Shown: positions 9,769-23,213, counted from the stretch's first letter. The stretch: DNA of 64,000 bases from Thermopolyspora flexuosa (GCF_006716785.1 NZ_VFPQ01000001.1:4154001-4218000), one strand, 5' to 3'. Notes: generated by a model from the sequence alone, not told the origin. A program made the numbers and translations.

Positions 9769-10961
9769 CGGCGCCGGCCCCCACGTCCGTCTCGCCCACC
9801 GCGCGCGACCTGTGGCGCCGCGGCCGGGGCGTGCTGCTCGTCGCCCTGCTCGTGCTGCTGGTCGCGGCGGCGACCGCGGTGTTCGTCCGGAACGACGAGA
9901 TACCGGAGCGGCGTTATCTCGACCCTTCCGACACGTCGCTGAGCGGCACGGCGGCACTCGCCGAGCTGCTCCGCGACGAGGGCGTCCGGGTGGTCCGGGT
10001 GACCTCGGTGGACGAGGCCGTCCGGCTCGCCACCCCGCGCTCGCAGCTGCTGCTCACGGCGCGCCGGGCCATCTCCGGCGAGGCGGACGCGCGGCGGATC
10101 GCGGCGCTGCCGTCCGACCTGCTGATCGTCGGCCGGCCGTACGAGCTCGGCATCCTCGCCCCCGCGGCGCGGCCGGGCGAGTGGGCCGACCCCCGGTCGC
10201 GGGAGCCCGGCTGCACGCTGCCCGAGGCGCGCCGGGCGGGCAGCGCCTACCTCGGCGGCGTGACCTACCGCGCGCCGCGCAACGCGGCCGGCTGCTACCC
10301 GAGCCAGGAGGGGCCGACCCTCGTCCGGTACTGGGACGGCCGGCGGACGATCACCCTGGTGGGCGACGCGGACTTCATGACCAACCTGCGCCTCGGCGAG
10401 GACGGCAACGCCGCGCTCGCGATGAACCTCGCCGGGCGGCAGCCGCTGCTGATCTGGCTCACCGACCCCGTCGAGGACGACCCCGGGTACGACGTGGCCA
10501 CGACGCGGCCCAGGAGCCTGCTCGACCTGGTCCCGGAGGGCGTGCGCTGGGCGGCGGTGCAGCTCGGCGTCGCGGTGCTGCTCACCGCGCTCTGGCAGGC
10601 CCGGCGGCTGGGGCCGGTCGTGGCCGAGCGGCTGCCGGTGGTGGTGCGGGCGTCCGAGACCGTCGAGGGCCGCGGCCGGCTCTACCGCGCCCGGCGGGCC
10701 CGGGACCGCGCGGCGGCCGCGCTGCGCGCCGGCTGCCTCGACCGGGTGACCCCGCGGCTCGGCCTGCCCCCGGGCGCGGGCCCGGATGAGATCATCTCCT
10801 CGCTGGCGGCCCGCACCGGTGAGGACCCGGCCGAGCTGCGCACCCTGCTGTACGGCCCCACCCCCGCCGACGACGCCGCCCTGGTCGCCCTCGCGGCCCG
10901 GCTCGAGGACGTGGAGGCCCTCCTCCGCCACGGGCCGCCGGCCGCATCCCCCGCGCCCTGA
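9765..10961 (+). CDS. DUF4350 domain membrane protein
   Basis: A 398-residue protein with an N-terminal helix (about residues 23-42) and a second helix near 265-282 (VQLGVAVLLTALW). Between them lies an extracytoplasmic DUF4350 domain, which resembles a glutamine-amidotransferase-like or ABC-associated fold. Visible stretches are SGTAALAELLRDEGVRVVRV and ITLVGDADFMTN. The start overlaps DUF4129 by ATGA. The set GPDPase-membrane/DUF4129/DUF4350/MoxR/DUF58 is a common actinobacterial membrane operon, inferred to assist assembly of some envelope complex. No specific function can be named. Confidence 0.85.
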   Translation: MTAPAPTSVSPTARDLWRRGRGVLLVALLVLLVAAATAVFVRNDEIPERRYLDPSDTSLSGTAALAELLRDEGVRVVRVTSVDEAVRLATPRSQLLLTARRAISGEADARRIAALPSDLLIVGRPYELGILAPAARPGEWADPRSREPGCTLPEARRAGSAYLGGVTYRAPRNAAGCYPSQEGPTLVRYWDGRRTITLVGDADFMTNLRLGEDGNAALAMNLAGRQPLLIWLTDPVEDDPGYDVATTRPRSLLDLVPEGVRWAAVQLGVAVLLTALWQARRLGPVVAERLPVVVRASETVEGRGRLYRARRARDRAAAALRAGCLDRVTPRLGLPPGAGPDEIISSLAARTGEDPAELRTLLYGPTPADDAALVALAARLEDVEALLRHGPPAASPAP

Positions 10962-11025
10962 CCGCGCGGTTCCACCCCGACCGCCGTCCCGACCGAGACG
11001 TGAAAGGAGGCAGCGCCATTCGCGG

Positions 11026-12113
<1,088 letters not shown>

Positions 12114-12114
<1 letters not shown>

Positions 12115-13442
12115 TGGCGCTCACCGGTCGTGCCGCTCTGCTGGCGGCCCTCTGCTCCCTGGTCGTGCCGTTCACGCCGCGCCCCGGCCTGACGGTGCTC
12201 GGTGCCTGGCTGCTGCTCGCCGTACTGGTCGCGGTGGACCTCGCGGCCGCGGGCGCGGTGCGGGTGCTGCGGTTCCGCCGGGACGGCGAGCGCCTGGTAC
12301 GGCTCGGCGGCACGGTGGCCGTCGGGCTGGTGGTGGAGAACCCGGGCCGGCGCCGGGTGCGCGCGGTGATCCGCGACGCCTGGCCGCCGTCGGCGCGGCC
12401 GTCGCCGCGCGCGCACCGGGTGACGGTGCCCGCGGGCGAGCGGCGGCGGCTGGTCACCGTGCTCGCCCCGGTGCGCCGCGGCGACCGGGAGGCGGTCGCG
12501 GTCACGGTGCGCTCGTTCGGTCCGCTCGGGCTCGCGGCCCGGCAGGGCACCCACCTGGTGCCGTGGACGGTGCGCGTGCTGCCGCCGTTCCACAGCCGCC
12601 GCCACCTGCCGTCCCGGCTCGCCCGGCTGCGCGAGCTGGAGGGCGGCAACCCGGTGCTGGTGCGCGGCCAGGGCACCGAGTTCGACTCGCTGCGCGAGTA
12701 CGTGGTCGGCGACGACGTGCGGTCGATCGACTGGCGCGCCACCGCCCGGCGCGGCGACGTGGTGGTGCGCACCTGGCGGCCGGAGCGGGACCGCCGGGTG
12801 GTGATCGTGCTCGACACCGGCCGCACCTCGGCGGGCCGGCTCGGCGTGAACCCCGCCGGGGCCGCGGCCGGGCCGTCCGGCTGGCCCCGCCTCGACTGGT
12901 CGATGGACGCCGCGCTGCTGCTCGCCGCGCTCGCGGCCCGCGCCGGGGACCGCGTCGACGTGCTCGCCTACGACCGCGCGGCGCGCATCTGGCTGAGCGG
13001 CGTGGCCCGCACCGAGCTGCTGTCGGCGATGGTGAACGCGTTCGCGCCGCTCGAGCCGGAGCTGGTCGAGACGGACTTCGCGGGCATGGCCGCCACCGTG
13101 CTCGCCCGCGCCAAGCGGCGCTGCCTCGTGGTGCTCCTCACCGACCTCAACGCCGCCGCCCTGGAGGAGGGGCTGCTGCCCGTGCTGCCCTCGCTGTCGG
13201 CCCGGCACCTCGTGCTCGTCGCGGCGGCCCGCGACTCCCGGGTGGCGGACCTCGCCGCCCGCCGGGGCGACGCCGAGTCGGTGTACGACGCGGCCGCGGC
13301 CGAGCGGCACATCGGGGAGCGCCGCGCCGTCACCGCGCGGCTGCGCCGCCTCGGCGTGGAGGTGGTCGACGCGCTCCCCGAGGACCTCGCGCCCGCCCTC
13401 GCCGACGCCTACATCGCGCTGAAGGCCGCGGGACGGCTCTGA
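12114..13442 (+). CDS. DUF58 domain protein (vWA-like), MoxR partner
   Basis: A 442-residue protein with two N-terminal membrane helices (about 5-42, including LTVLGAWLLLAVLVAVDLAA). A soluble domain contains the DUF58 signature FDSLREYVVGDDVRSIDWRA. A vWA-like fold then starts at VVIVLDTG (about 225) with a later RCLVVLLTDLN strand. DUF58 proteins are the standard partner of MoxR ATPases. Expression is coupled to moxR by a 1-bp stop/start overlap. The end converges on the SpoIIM-like gene with only 43 bp between them. Confidence 0.9.
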
Positions 13443-13485
13443 GGGGCGCGCCCGGCGGTACGGCGCAGCCGGGCGGTCCGCGGGG

Positions 13486-14481
13486 TCACCCGGAGGTGGG
13501 GGCGGCGTCCGGGGCGAGCTCGATGTCCCCGGTCTCGCCCTCCGCCGCGGCCCGGCGGCCGAAATACGCGACGTACCCGAGGAACGCGGCCTCGGCGAGC
13601 ACCCCGATGCCGACCCGGGCCCAGGTGGGCAGCGGGGACGGGGTGACGAGCGCCTCGATGAGGCCGCAGACGAGCAGCACGGCGACGAGGCCGATGGCGA
13701 CGGACGCGACCGCGCGGCCCTGCTCGGCGAGCACGTCGGCGCGGCGGCGCGGGCCCGGGGCGATCATCGTCCAGCCGAGCCGCAGCCCGGCGCCGGCGGC
13801 GAGGAAGAACGCGGTGAGCTCGGGCAGCCCGTGCGGGGTGATGAGGCCGAAGAACACGTCGGCCCTGTCGTTGGCGACCATCAGGCCGCCGATGAGGCCC
13901 ACGTTCTCGGCGTTGACCCACAGGATGTACGGGATGGGGGCGCCGAGCAGCACCGCGCTCGCGATCACCTGCGCCGACGCTATGGAGTTGTTCACCCACA
14001 CCTGGGCGGCGAACGAGGCGGCCGGGTTCTCCGAGTAGTAGTCCGCGAAGTCGTGCTCGACGAGCTCCTTGATCTCCTCGGGCGGGGCGATCGCGGCCTG
14101 CACCTCGGGACTGCCCGCCACCCACGCCCCGAGCGCGGTCGCCACGAGCAGGAACGCGGCGGCCACGCCCGCCCACCACCACCGCGCCCGGTAGGCCACG
14201 ACCGGGAACACCACGGTGACGAACCGCACCAGCTCCCGCACGGCGGGGGCGTGCGCCCCGGTGACCGCGGATCTGGCCCGGGCGACGAGGGCGGAGAGCC
14301 GGCCGACGAGCGGCGAGTGCGGCGCGTGGGAGCGCACGATCGACAGGTGGGTCGCCACCCGCTGGTAGAGGTCGACGAGCTCGTCCACCTCGACGCCGTC
14401 GAGTGACCGGCGCCGCCGTACCAGGTCCTCCAGCCGGTCCCACTGCGGCCGGTGCGCGGTCACGAAGGCGTCGATGTCCAC
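13486..14481 (-). CDS. SpoIIM (stage II sporulation protein M)-like membrane protein
   Basis: A 331-residue polytopic membrane protein of the SpoIIM/DUF95 family. A soluble N-terminal helical region (1-95, starting MDIDAFVTAHRPQWDRLEDL) is followed by about five or six helices. Typical family motifs are visible in the middle: AQVWVNNSIASAQVIASAVL and LITPHGLPELTAFFLAAGAG. In Bacillus SpoIIM aids septal peptidoglycan hydrolysis with SpoIID/P. The actinobacterial version is often next to RDD and MoxR/DUF58 genes, as here, and its role there is not established. It is divergent from the RDD gene across 140 bp. Confidence 0.88.
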   Translation of the reverse strand: MDIDAFVTAHRPQWDRLEDLVRRRRSLDGVEVDELVDLYQRVATHLSIVRSHAPHSPLVGRLSALVARARSAVTGAHAPAVRELVRFVTVVFPVVAYRARWWWAGVAAAFLLVATALGAWVAGSPEVQAAIAPPEEIKELVEHDFADYYSENPAASFAAQVWVNNSIASAQVIASAVLLGAPIPYILWVNAENVGLIGGLMVANDRADVFFGLITPHGLPELTAFFLAAGAGLRLGWTMIAPGPRRRADVLAEQGRAVASVAIGLVAVLLVCGLIEALVTPSPLPTWARVGIGVLAEAAFLGYVAYFGRRAAAEGETGDIELAPDAAPTSG

Positions 14482-14621
14482 GCGACGAGCCTACCGAGGC
14501 GGCCTGTGGCGCGCGCCTGGCTCGCCTTCGGGCTCCCGCGCATTTGGTGCGATTCGGGTCTTGGCGGCACAGGCGGGGCGTACGGCGCGCGGCGCCGACC
14601 GGCGGCGGGGAGAATTGACGC

Positions 14622-15536
14622 ATGTCCGATGTCGTCACCGGCGAGGCCGTCGTCGTCGAGGTGCGGGTCGCCCAGCTCCCGACGCGCGCGCTCGCGCTGC
14701 TCATCGACGTGGTGATCCAGCTCGCGCTCGTCATCGGGGCGAACTTCCTGCTGGGCCACGCCATGGCGGCCGCGGACCCGGCGCTCTGGGCCGCGCTCGC
14801 CATCGCGATGACGGCGCTGATCTTCCTCGGCTACCCGGTGGCGTTCGAGACGCTCACCCGGGGGCGCAGCCCGGGGAAGCTCGCGATGGGGCTGCGGGTG
14901 GTCGGTGACGACGGCGGACCCGTGCGGTTCCGGCAGGCGCTGTTCCGCGGGCTCGCCGCGCTCGTGGAGATCTGGGGGCTCTCCGGCGCGCCCGCCCTGA
15001 TCGCCTCGCTCCTGTCGAACCGCGGCAAACGGCTCGGCGACCTGTTCGCGGGCACGATCGTGATCTCCGAGCGGGCGCCGCAGGCCGCGCCACCGCCGCC
15101 GATGCCGCCGGAGCTCGCCGCCTGGGCGGCCACGCTCGAGCTGTCCCTGCTGCCCGAGGAGGTGGCGAACACCGCGCGGAACTACCTGTCCCGGGCGCCG
15201 CAGCTCTCCCCCGCGATCCGGCGGGAGCTCGGCGAGCGGATCGCGGGCCAGGTCGCCGCCTACGTCAGCCCGCCCCCGCCGCCGGGGGTGCCGCACGCGT
15301 CCTACCTCGCGGCCGTGCTCGCGGAGCGCCGCCGCCGCACCGAGGAGCGCCTGGCCGCCCGGGCGGCCCAGGCCGAGGCCCCGCGGTACGGCGAGCCGCG
15401 GCCGGCCGTACCGGGCGCGGCGTGGCCCGCCCCCGCGCCGCAGGCCCCGGCACCGCAGGCCGCCCCGCCGCAGGAACGAGTGGTGCCGCGGGGGACCGTG
15501 GGCCCCACGCCCGGCGGTTTCGTGCCGCCCGCGTGA
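14622..15536 (+). CDS. RDD family membrane protein
   Basis: A 304-residue protein with an RDD domain (residues about 12-145). The R and D positions fall in LPTRALALLIDVVIQLALV, and RGRSPGKLAMGLRVVGDDGG marks the family. Three membrane helices are visible. The C-terminal half (150-304) is soluble, helical, then Ala/Pro-rich and disordered. RDD proteins are of unknown function; some are Na+/H+ antiporters. It faces the SpoIIM-like gene divergently, and this gene pair is common in actinobacteria. Confidence 0.88.
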   Translation: MSDVVTGEAVVVEVRVAQLPTRALALLIDVVIQLALVIGANFLLGHAMAAADPALWAALAIAMTALIFLGYPVAFETLTRGRSPGKLAMGLRVVGDDGGPVRFRQALFRGLAALVEIWGLSGAPALIASLLSNRGKRLGDLFAGTIVISERAPQAAPPPPMPPELAAWAATLELSLLPEEVANTARNYLSRAPQLSPAIRRELGERIAGQVAAYVSPPPPPGVPHASYLAAVLAERRRRTEERLAARAAQAEAPRYGEPRPAVPGAAWPAPAPQAPAPQAAPPQERVVPRGTVGPTPGGFVPPA

Positions 15537-15687
15537 CCTGCGCGGCCGCGTCGTCCGGGAAATCCCCGCGGAACGCGAGGTTTCGCGGCCCGGCGCGGGC
15601 AGGAATGGCTACGGGCGGACCGGCGGCCCGCGGACGGCACGCCCGCGCGTGGGGAGGGTGCGCCCCGGTCGGCCGCCGGACCGCCCG

Positions 15688-18376
<2,689 letters not shown>

Positions 18377-18537
18377 CTGCTCTTCCTCTCCACCGTGTGG
18401 ACGTGCCGACAAGGGCTCGTCGGTGTCGGCCTATGGGTGTTTGCCTCTCGTGCTACGCGTGCGAGTCTAGGAGCCGGGCGCGGCCGGACGCACACCCGAC
18501 GGGCCGAATCTCACACGGAAATGTAAGAATTGCTGCC
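18377..18537. promoter_or_regulatory. divergent promoter region ahcY / merR
   Basis: A 161-bp gap between the ahcY start and a divergent MerR-type gene. The ahcY leader contains a possible stem (GCCGAC at one side, GTCGGC at the other, about 18409-18434). No SAH riboswitch consensus was recognised in the leader. MerR-type regulators often bind between divergent promoters, so regulation of ahcY by the neighbour is possible. Confidence 0.45.
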
Positions 18538-18870
18538 ATGCGTATCACGGAGGCGGCCAAGAGGCTCGGCATGTCCCCACGGATGCTGCGGTACCGGGAG
18601 TCGCTCGGCCTGTTGCCGCCCGTGCGTGAGAAGGGCGCGCACCGGCGCTTCGGCCCCGAGGAGCTCGCCGCGGTCACCCAGGCGACCGAGCTGGAGCGGC
18701 GGTTCGACGTCTCCCCGGCCGAGCTGGCGTTCGGGCTGCGGGTGCTGTGCGAGCCCGAGGTGATGCAGGCCGTACGCGACCTCGGGGTGCGCATCGGGCG
18801 CATCCCCGCGCCGCGGCGGGCGCTCGACTTCGAGAAGGAGAAGGCGCTGCGGCTGCTCGACGGCCGCTGA
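18538..18870 (+). CDS. MerR-family transcriptional regulator
   Basis: A short 110-residue regulator. The N-terminal winged helix of the MerR family is complete: MRITEAAKRLGMSPRMLRYR, SLGLLPPVREKGAHRRFG and EELAAVTQATELE. The dimerisation helix is short and there is no metal- or ligand-binding C-terminal domain, so it probably senses through a partner or not at all. The ATG at 18538 is used because the HTH starts immediately there. It is divergent from ahcY and convergent with the cation efflux gene. Confidence 0.88.
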   Translation: MRITEAAKRLGMSPRMLRYRESLGLLPPVREKGAHRRFGPEELAAVTQATELERRFDVSPAELAFGLRVLCEPEVMQAVRDLGVRIGRIPAPRRALDFEKEKALRLLDGR

Positions 18871-18930
18871 GCGGCGCCCCGCGCCGGAGGCACCGCCCGC
18901 GGCCGTGCCGTACGGCGGGCGTGCCGTACC

Positions 18931-19902
18931 TCAGGCGTGATGGTCGGCGGGGGCGGCCGAGGAGCCCGCGCCCCGCCCGCCCGCGGCCTTGTCCTCCCGG
19001 TACAGGTCGGGCTCGAGGTAGATGACGCGGGCGATCGGCACCGCCGCGCGCACCCGCTGCTCGGCCGCGTCGATCGCCGCGGCCACCTCGGCGGCGGTGT
19101 CGTCGTGGTCGATGGCGATCTTGGCGGCGACGAGGAGCTCCTCCGGGCCGAGGTGGAGGGTGCGCAGGTGGATCACCCGCGCGACGTCCTCGCCGGCCTC
19201 GAGCGCGGCGATGATCCGCTGCTCGTCCTCGGGGTTCGCGCCCTCGCCGATGAGCAGCGACTTGGTCTCCATGGCGAGGATCACCGCGATGATGCCGAGC
19301 AGCACGCCGATCATGACCGTGCCGACGCCGTCCCACACGCCGTTGCCGGTGATCACCGCCATGGTCACGCCGAACAGCGCGAAGATCAGGCCGAGCAGCG
19401 CGCCGAGGTCCTCAAGGAGCACCACGGGCAGCTCGGGGGCCTTGGCCCGGCGCACGAACTCCACCCAGGAGCGGCCGTTCCGGACCGCGTTCGCCTCCTG
19501 GATCGCGGTGCGGAACGAGTACGCCTCGGCGGCGATCGCGAAGATCAGCACGCCGAACGCCCAGCCCGGGGTCTCCACCGGGTGCGGGTCGGTGAGCTTG
19601 TGCACGCCCTCGTAGATGGAGAACAGCGCGCCGACGGTGAACAGCACCACGGCGACCACGAACGAGTAGAAGTACCGCTCGCGGCCGTAGCCGAACGGGT
19701 GCTCGCGGGTCCGCTTGCGCTCGGCGCGCTTGCCGCCGAGGAGCAGCAGCGCCTGGTTACCCGAGTCCGCGACCGAGTGCACCGACTCGGCGACCATCGA
19801 CGACGACCCGGTGAACAGGAACGCCACGAACTTCGCCGCGGCGATCGCCAGGTTCGCCGCCAGCGCCGCGATGATCGCCTTGGTACCGCCCCCTGCGCTC
19901 AC
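18931..19902 (-). CDS. cation diffusion facilitator (CDF) family transporter
   Basis: A 323-residue membrane protein of the CDF superfamily, which exports divalent metals such as Zn2+, Fe2+ or Mn2+ in exchange for protons. About six helices are visible. The metal-site motif MVAESVHSVADSGNQ (HxxxD) is in TM2, and a second acidic site LLEDLGALLGL lies in TM5. The cytoplasmic C-terminal domain (about 215-310) includes RVIHLRTLHLGPEELLVAAK. The basic loop KRAERKRTREHPFGYGRERY is family-typical. The GTG at 19902 is chosen for its GGAGAGGA ribosome binding site; the frame stays open upstream to 20004. Metal specificity is not decidable. Confidence 0.92.
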   Translation of the reverse strand: MSAGGGTKAIIAALAANLAIAAAKFVAFLFTGSSSMVAESVHSVADSGNQALLLLGGKRAERKRTREHPFGYGRERYFYSFVVAVVLFTVGALFSIYEGVHKLTDPHPVETPGWAFGVLIFAIAAEAYSFRTAIQEANAVRNGRSWVEFVRRAKAPELPVVLLEDLGALLGLIFALFGVTMAVITGNGVWDGVGTVMIGVLLGIIAVILAMETKSLLIGEGANPEDEQRIIAALEAGEDVARVIHLRTLHLGPEELLVAAKIAIDHDDTAAEVAAAIDAAEQRVRAAVPIARVIYLEPDLYREDKAAGGRGAGSSAAPADHHA

Positions 19903-19972
19903 GGTCCTCTCCGCTCCCTGTGTCGTCCCCCCTGCGGGACGCCTCGTCCCGCAAAATACGGCACGCGGGATC

Positions 19973-21088
19973 TTATTGGGTGGCGCCGGCCTGAAACTCG
20001 GCAATCGCTGCCATTCGTGCCGGATCCATCCCGTATCCGAGTGCCAGGTAGACGCTACCGAAGTCGCAGAGCCCGACGAGCACCGCCAGCCGCTCCAGCG
20101 GGTGCACCCCCTCGGCGTCGATCACGCTCACCGGCACGCCCCGCTCCTCCGCGATCCGCGTCGCGGCCTCGCGGCAGCGCACCGTGCGCGGGTTCTCGTC
20201 GGTGTCGCGCAGCAGGACCAGCCGCAGGGTACGGCCCGGCCCCTCGGCGAAGATGTCCTTCTCCGCCACCGGGCCGTCGAGCGTGGCGATCTGGGTGTGC
20301 CCGGCCTCGGGCAGCTCGCCCCAGATCGCCGGGTAGCGGGCGTGCGTGTGCAGCGCCCCGGCGAACCGGCGGGCCGCCGCGGCGGTGAGCGGGTAGGAGC
20401 CCCAGATCACCGGCACGGTGTCGGCGAGCTCGAGCGCGAGGCTCTTGCCCGGGTTGATGAACGACTCGCTCGCCGGGCGGCACCGGTGGGCGACCTCCTC
20501 CAGCCGCCGCGCCGCGGCCTCGCACGCCTCCGGCACGCCCCGCACCAGGCCGAGCGCGCCGGTCGCCACGACCAGCGGCACGGTGAGGTCCCACACCGTG
20601 GCGGGCGGGCCGTCGTAGGCGGGCACCGGCACGAAGATCCCCCGCGCCCGCAGGGTCACGTCCTCCAGCGGGGATCCCCTGCGGCCGACCGCGAGCAGGC
20701 CGCAGCCGCGGCGGCCCGCCTCGGCGGCGAGCGCCACGGTCTCCTCCTCGGCGCCGCTGCGGGAGACCGCCATCACCAGGTCGGCCGCGCCCACCCAGCC
20801 GGGCAGCACCGGCGAGCGCACGGTGGCGATCGCCACCGGAACGCCGTACCCGCAGACCGCGGCGAGCATGTCCCCGGCGAGCGCGCCGGGGCCCACGCCC
20901 GCCACCACGATCGCGCGGGGCCGCCCCTCCCGGGCGAGCCGGTCGACCCCGGCCTCGGCCGCCGCCCGCTGGGCCATGCGGACCCGCGCCGCGGACGAGG
21001 CGACCTCGCGCAGCACGCCGCCGGGGTCGGTGCGTTCCAGGTGGTCGACGTCGTCGAGCCGCTCCGGCTCGAATGCGAGGTCCGGCAC
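19973..21088 (-). CDS. SIS-domain phosphoglucose/phosphomannose isomerase
   Basis: A 371-residue sugar isomerase-domain protein of the bifunctional phosphoglucose/phosphomannose isomerase family. The two SIS halves are visible: ARAIVVAGVGPGALAGDMLA with ADLVMAVSRSGAEEETVALA, and SFINPGKSLALELADTVPVI with LHTHARYPAIWGELPEAGH. It should convert fructose-6-phosphate to mannose-6-phosphate, feeding the phosphomannomutase two genes upstream. GTG 21088 lies 2 bp after the Trm112-like stop, which fits an operon manB-Trm112-isomerase. This order is conserved in Streptomyces. Relative activity on glucose versus mannose is unknown. Confidence 0.87.
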   Translation of the reverse strand: MPDLAFEPERLDDVDHLERTDPGGVLREVASSAARVRMAQRAAAEAGVDRLAREGRPRAIVVAGVGPGALAGDMLAAVCGYGVPVAIATVRSPVLPGWVGAADLVMAVSRSGAEEETVALAAEAGRRGCGLLAVGRRGSPLEDVTLRARGIFVPVPAYDGPPATVWDLTVPLVVATGALGLVRGVPEACEAAARRLEEVAHRCRPASESFINPGKSLALELADTVPVIWGSYPLTAAAARRFAGALHTHARYPAIWGELPEAGHTQIATLDGPVAEKDIFAEGPGRTLRLVLLRDTDENPRTVRCREAATRIAEERGVPVSVIDAEGVHPLERLAVLVGLCDFGSVYLALGYGMDPARMAAIAEFQAGATQ

Positions 21089-21090
21089 GG

Positions 21091-21264
21091 CTACGGCTTG
21101 CGCGCCTCGTCGACCAGCAGGACCGGGATCTGGTCCCGCACCGGGTAGATCAGCCCGCACGACTCGCCGGTGCAGGCGAGCTCGTCGGTCTCGGTCTCGG
21201 CGCGCAGCGGGGACTTGCACGCCGGGCAGGCGAGAATCTCGAGCAGCCAGTCGTCGATCTTCAC
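21091..21264 (-). CDS. Trm112-family zinc-ribbon protein
   Basis: A 57-residue protein with start VKIDDWLLEILACPACKSPL and end LIYPVRDQIPVLLVDEARKP. A CxxC pair (ACPAC) and later single Cys residues form a zinc ribbon-like site. Eukaryotic and archaeal Trm112 activates several methyltransferases; bacterial members have unassigned partners. GTG 21264 has a GAGG sequence just upstream. It lies between manB and the isomerase gene and is only a few bases from each, so it is part of that operon. Confidence 0.88.
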   Translation of the reverse strand: MKIDDWLLEILACPACKSPLRAETETDELACTGESCGLIYPVRDQIPVLLVDEARKP

Positions 21265-21272
21265 TGTGTTCC

Positions 21273-22640
21273 TCAGCTCCTCACGATGGCGAGAACCGCG
21301 TCGCGGATGGCCGTCATGCTCTCCTCGTCGCGGGCCTCGGCGTTCAGCCGCAGCAGCGGCTCGGTGTTGGACGGCCGCAGGTTGAACCACCAGCCGGCCC
21401 CGGCCACGGTGAGGCCGTCGAGCTCGTCGATCCGCACGTCGTCGCGGCCGGCGTACGCCTCGCGCACCCGGGCGAGCACGGCAGCCTGGTCGGCGACCCG
21501 GCTGTTGATCTCGCCCGAGGCGACGTACCTGGTGTACCCGGCGAGCAGCTCCGACAGCGGCCGGGGCTGGGTGCCGAGCGCGGCGATCACGTGCAGCGCG
21601 GCGAGCATGCCGGAGTCGGCGAACCAGAAGTCGCGGAAGTAGTAGTGCGCGGAGTGCTCGCCGCCGAACACCGCGCCGGTGCGGGCCATCTCGGCCTTGA
21701 TGAACGAGTGGCCGACCCGGGTACGGACCGGCGTGCCGCCGTGCTCGGCGATGATCTCGGGCACCGCCATCGAGGTGATCAGGTTGTGGATGACGGTCGC
21801 GCCGGGGTGCCGGGCGAGCTCGCGGACGGCGACGAGCGCGGTGATCGCGGACGGGGAGACCGACTCGCCCCGCTCGTCCACCACCCAGCAGCGGTCGGCG
21901 TCGCCGTCGAAGGCGAGGCCGAGGTCGGCGCCCTCCGCCAGCACCGCCTTGCGCAGGTCGCGCAGGTTCTCCGGCTCCAGCGGGTTCGCCTCGTGGTTGG
22001 GGAAGGTGCCGTCGAGCTCGAAGTAGAGCGGGACCACCTCGATCGGCAGGTCCCCGGCGCCGAGTACGGCGGGCACGGTGTGCCCGGCCATGCCGTTCCC
22101 GGCGTCGACGACGATCTTGAGCGGCCGGAGCCCGGACAGGTCGACGAGCCCGCGCAGGTGCCGGGCGTAGCCGTCGAGCAGGTCGCGCCGCTCGATCCGG
22201 CCGGTCCGGCCCTCGGCCGTACCGAGGTCGCCGGAGGCGAGCAGCTTCTCGGCCCGGGCCCGGATCTCGGTCAGCCCGGTCTCGGCGCCGATCGGCACCG
22301 CGCCCGCACGGCACATCTTCATGCCGTTGTAGCGGGCCGGATTGTGGCTGGCGGTGAACATCACGCCGGGCAGGCCGAGGCTGCCGCTGGCGTAGTAGAG
22401 CAGGTCGGTCGACCCCAGCCCGGCGTCGATCACGTTCACGCCGCGGCCGGTCACCCCCCGGGCGAACGCCGCGGCGAGCGGCTCCGACGAGGTGCGCATG
22501 TCGCGCGCGATCACCACGGTCTCCGCGTCGCACACCTCCGCGAAGGCCGCGCCGATCGCCTCGGCCGCGGTCTCGTCCAGCTCGTCCGGCACGACGCCGC
22601 GGATGTCGTACGCCTTGAATATCTTGGCGAGGTCGCCCAC
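21273..22640 (-). CDS. manB: phosphomannomutase/phosphoglucomutase
   Basis: A 455-residue alpha-D-phosphohexomutase interconverting mannose-6-phosphate and mannose-1-phosphate, giving precursors for GDP-mannose and thereby PIMs and mannolipids. The start is VGDLAKIFKAYDIRGVVPDE. The catalytic phosphoserine loop FTASHNPARYNGMKM, the Mg2+ loop FDGDADR and sugar-binding GGEHSAHYYF are all present. GTG 22640 is chosen because homologues begin at this residue; the frame is open a few codons upstream (TTG 22658). A GDP-mannose-type pyrophosphorylase encoded at 35.6 kb could use its product. Confidence 0.94.
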   Translation of the reverse strand: MGDLAKIFKAYDIRGVVPDELDETAAEAIGAAFAEVCDAETVVIARDMRTSSEPLAAAFARGVTGRGVNVIDAGLGSTDLLYYASGSLGLPGVMFTASHNPARYNGMKMCRAGAVPIGAETGLTEIRARAEKLLASGDLGTAEGRTGRIERRDLLDGYARHLRGLVDLSGLRPLKIVVDAGNGMAGHTVPAVLGAGDLPIEVVPLYFELDGTFPNHEANPLEPENLRDLRKAVLAEGADLGLAFDGDADRCWVVDERGESVSPSAITALVAVRELARHPGATVIHNLITSMAVPEIIAEHGGTPVRTRVGHSFIKAEMARTGAVFGGEHSAHYYFRDFWFADSGMLAALHVIAALGTQPRPLSELLAGYTRYVASGEINSRVADQAAVLARVREAYAGRDDVRIDELDGLTVAGAGWWFNLRPSNTEPLLRLNAEARDEESMTAIRDAVLAIVRS

Positions 22641-22844
22641 TTTTGGTCCGCCCCTCAATCCGTTCCGATCTCTACGAGCCTAGTGGCCCGGCACGTGCCT
22701 ACGGCGAAAACGATCGCCGGTCAAGCACCGCGCGGCGGAGCGGAGCGGATCCGGTGCGGACGGTGACGTGTCGGTGGCAGACCGAAATGGCCGCCTGGCC
22801 GGGCCCCGGTGCGGGACCCGGCGCCGGGCCTGCCGCTCGAACCG

Positions 22845-23213
22845 TCACTGTTCGCGTTCGGGCTGCGCGGAGCGCAGCACGCGCAGATGACCTCGCCGGC
22901 CCACCTCCACGCCCTGGCCGACGGGCTCGGCGTGCTGCGCGGGGGCGGGCTTGGCGGCCTCGCGGACCGCGTTCGCGAGCGCCTCCAGGTCGTCGGCGCT
23001 GGGTTGACCCGCCTCCGCGGGCAGGCGCACCACCTCCCAGCCGCGGGGGGCGGTGAGCCGCTCGGCGTGTTCCGCGCAGAGGTCGTAACAGTGCGGTTCC
23101 ACGTACGTCGCGAGTGGGCCGAGAACGGCGGTCGAGTCGGCGTAGACGTACGTGAGTGTGAAGACGGCAGGCTGCCTGCAGGCGGTACGGGAACAGCTGC
23201 GGACGGGGCTCAC
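22845..23213 (-). CDS. DUF3499 family protein
   Basis: A 122-residue protein of the actinobacterial DUF3499 family. The conserved N-terminus MSPVRSCSRTACRQPAVFTL carries a Cys pair, and a second Cys/His group occurs in EPHCYDLCAEHAERLTAPRG, suggesting a metal site. The C-terminal third is variable. Its position between manB and the whiB locus is conserved across Streptomyces and relatives. Function is unknown. Confidence 0.9.
   Translation of the reverse strand: MSPVRSCSRTACRQPAVFTLTYVYADSTAVLGPLATYVEPHCYDLCAEHAERLTAPRGWEVVRLPAEAGQPSADDLEALANAVREAAKPAPAQHAEPVGQGVEVGRRGHLRVLRSAQPEREQ

Noticed and set aside
11011-11025. An ATT start codon 7 nt after the AAAGGAGG site before moxR
   Set aside because: It is out of frame with the MoxR reading frame.
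18377-18537. SAH riboswitch in the ahcY leader
   Set aside because: A short stem is present, but the conserved SAH-riboswitch core could not be matched, so I do not claim one.
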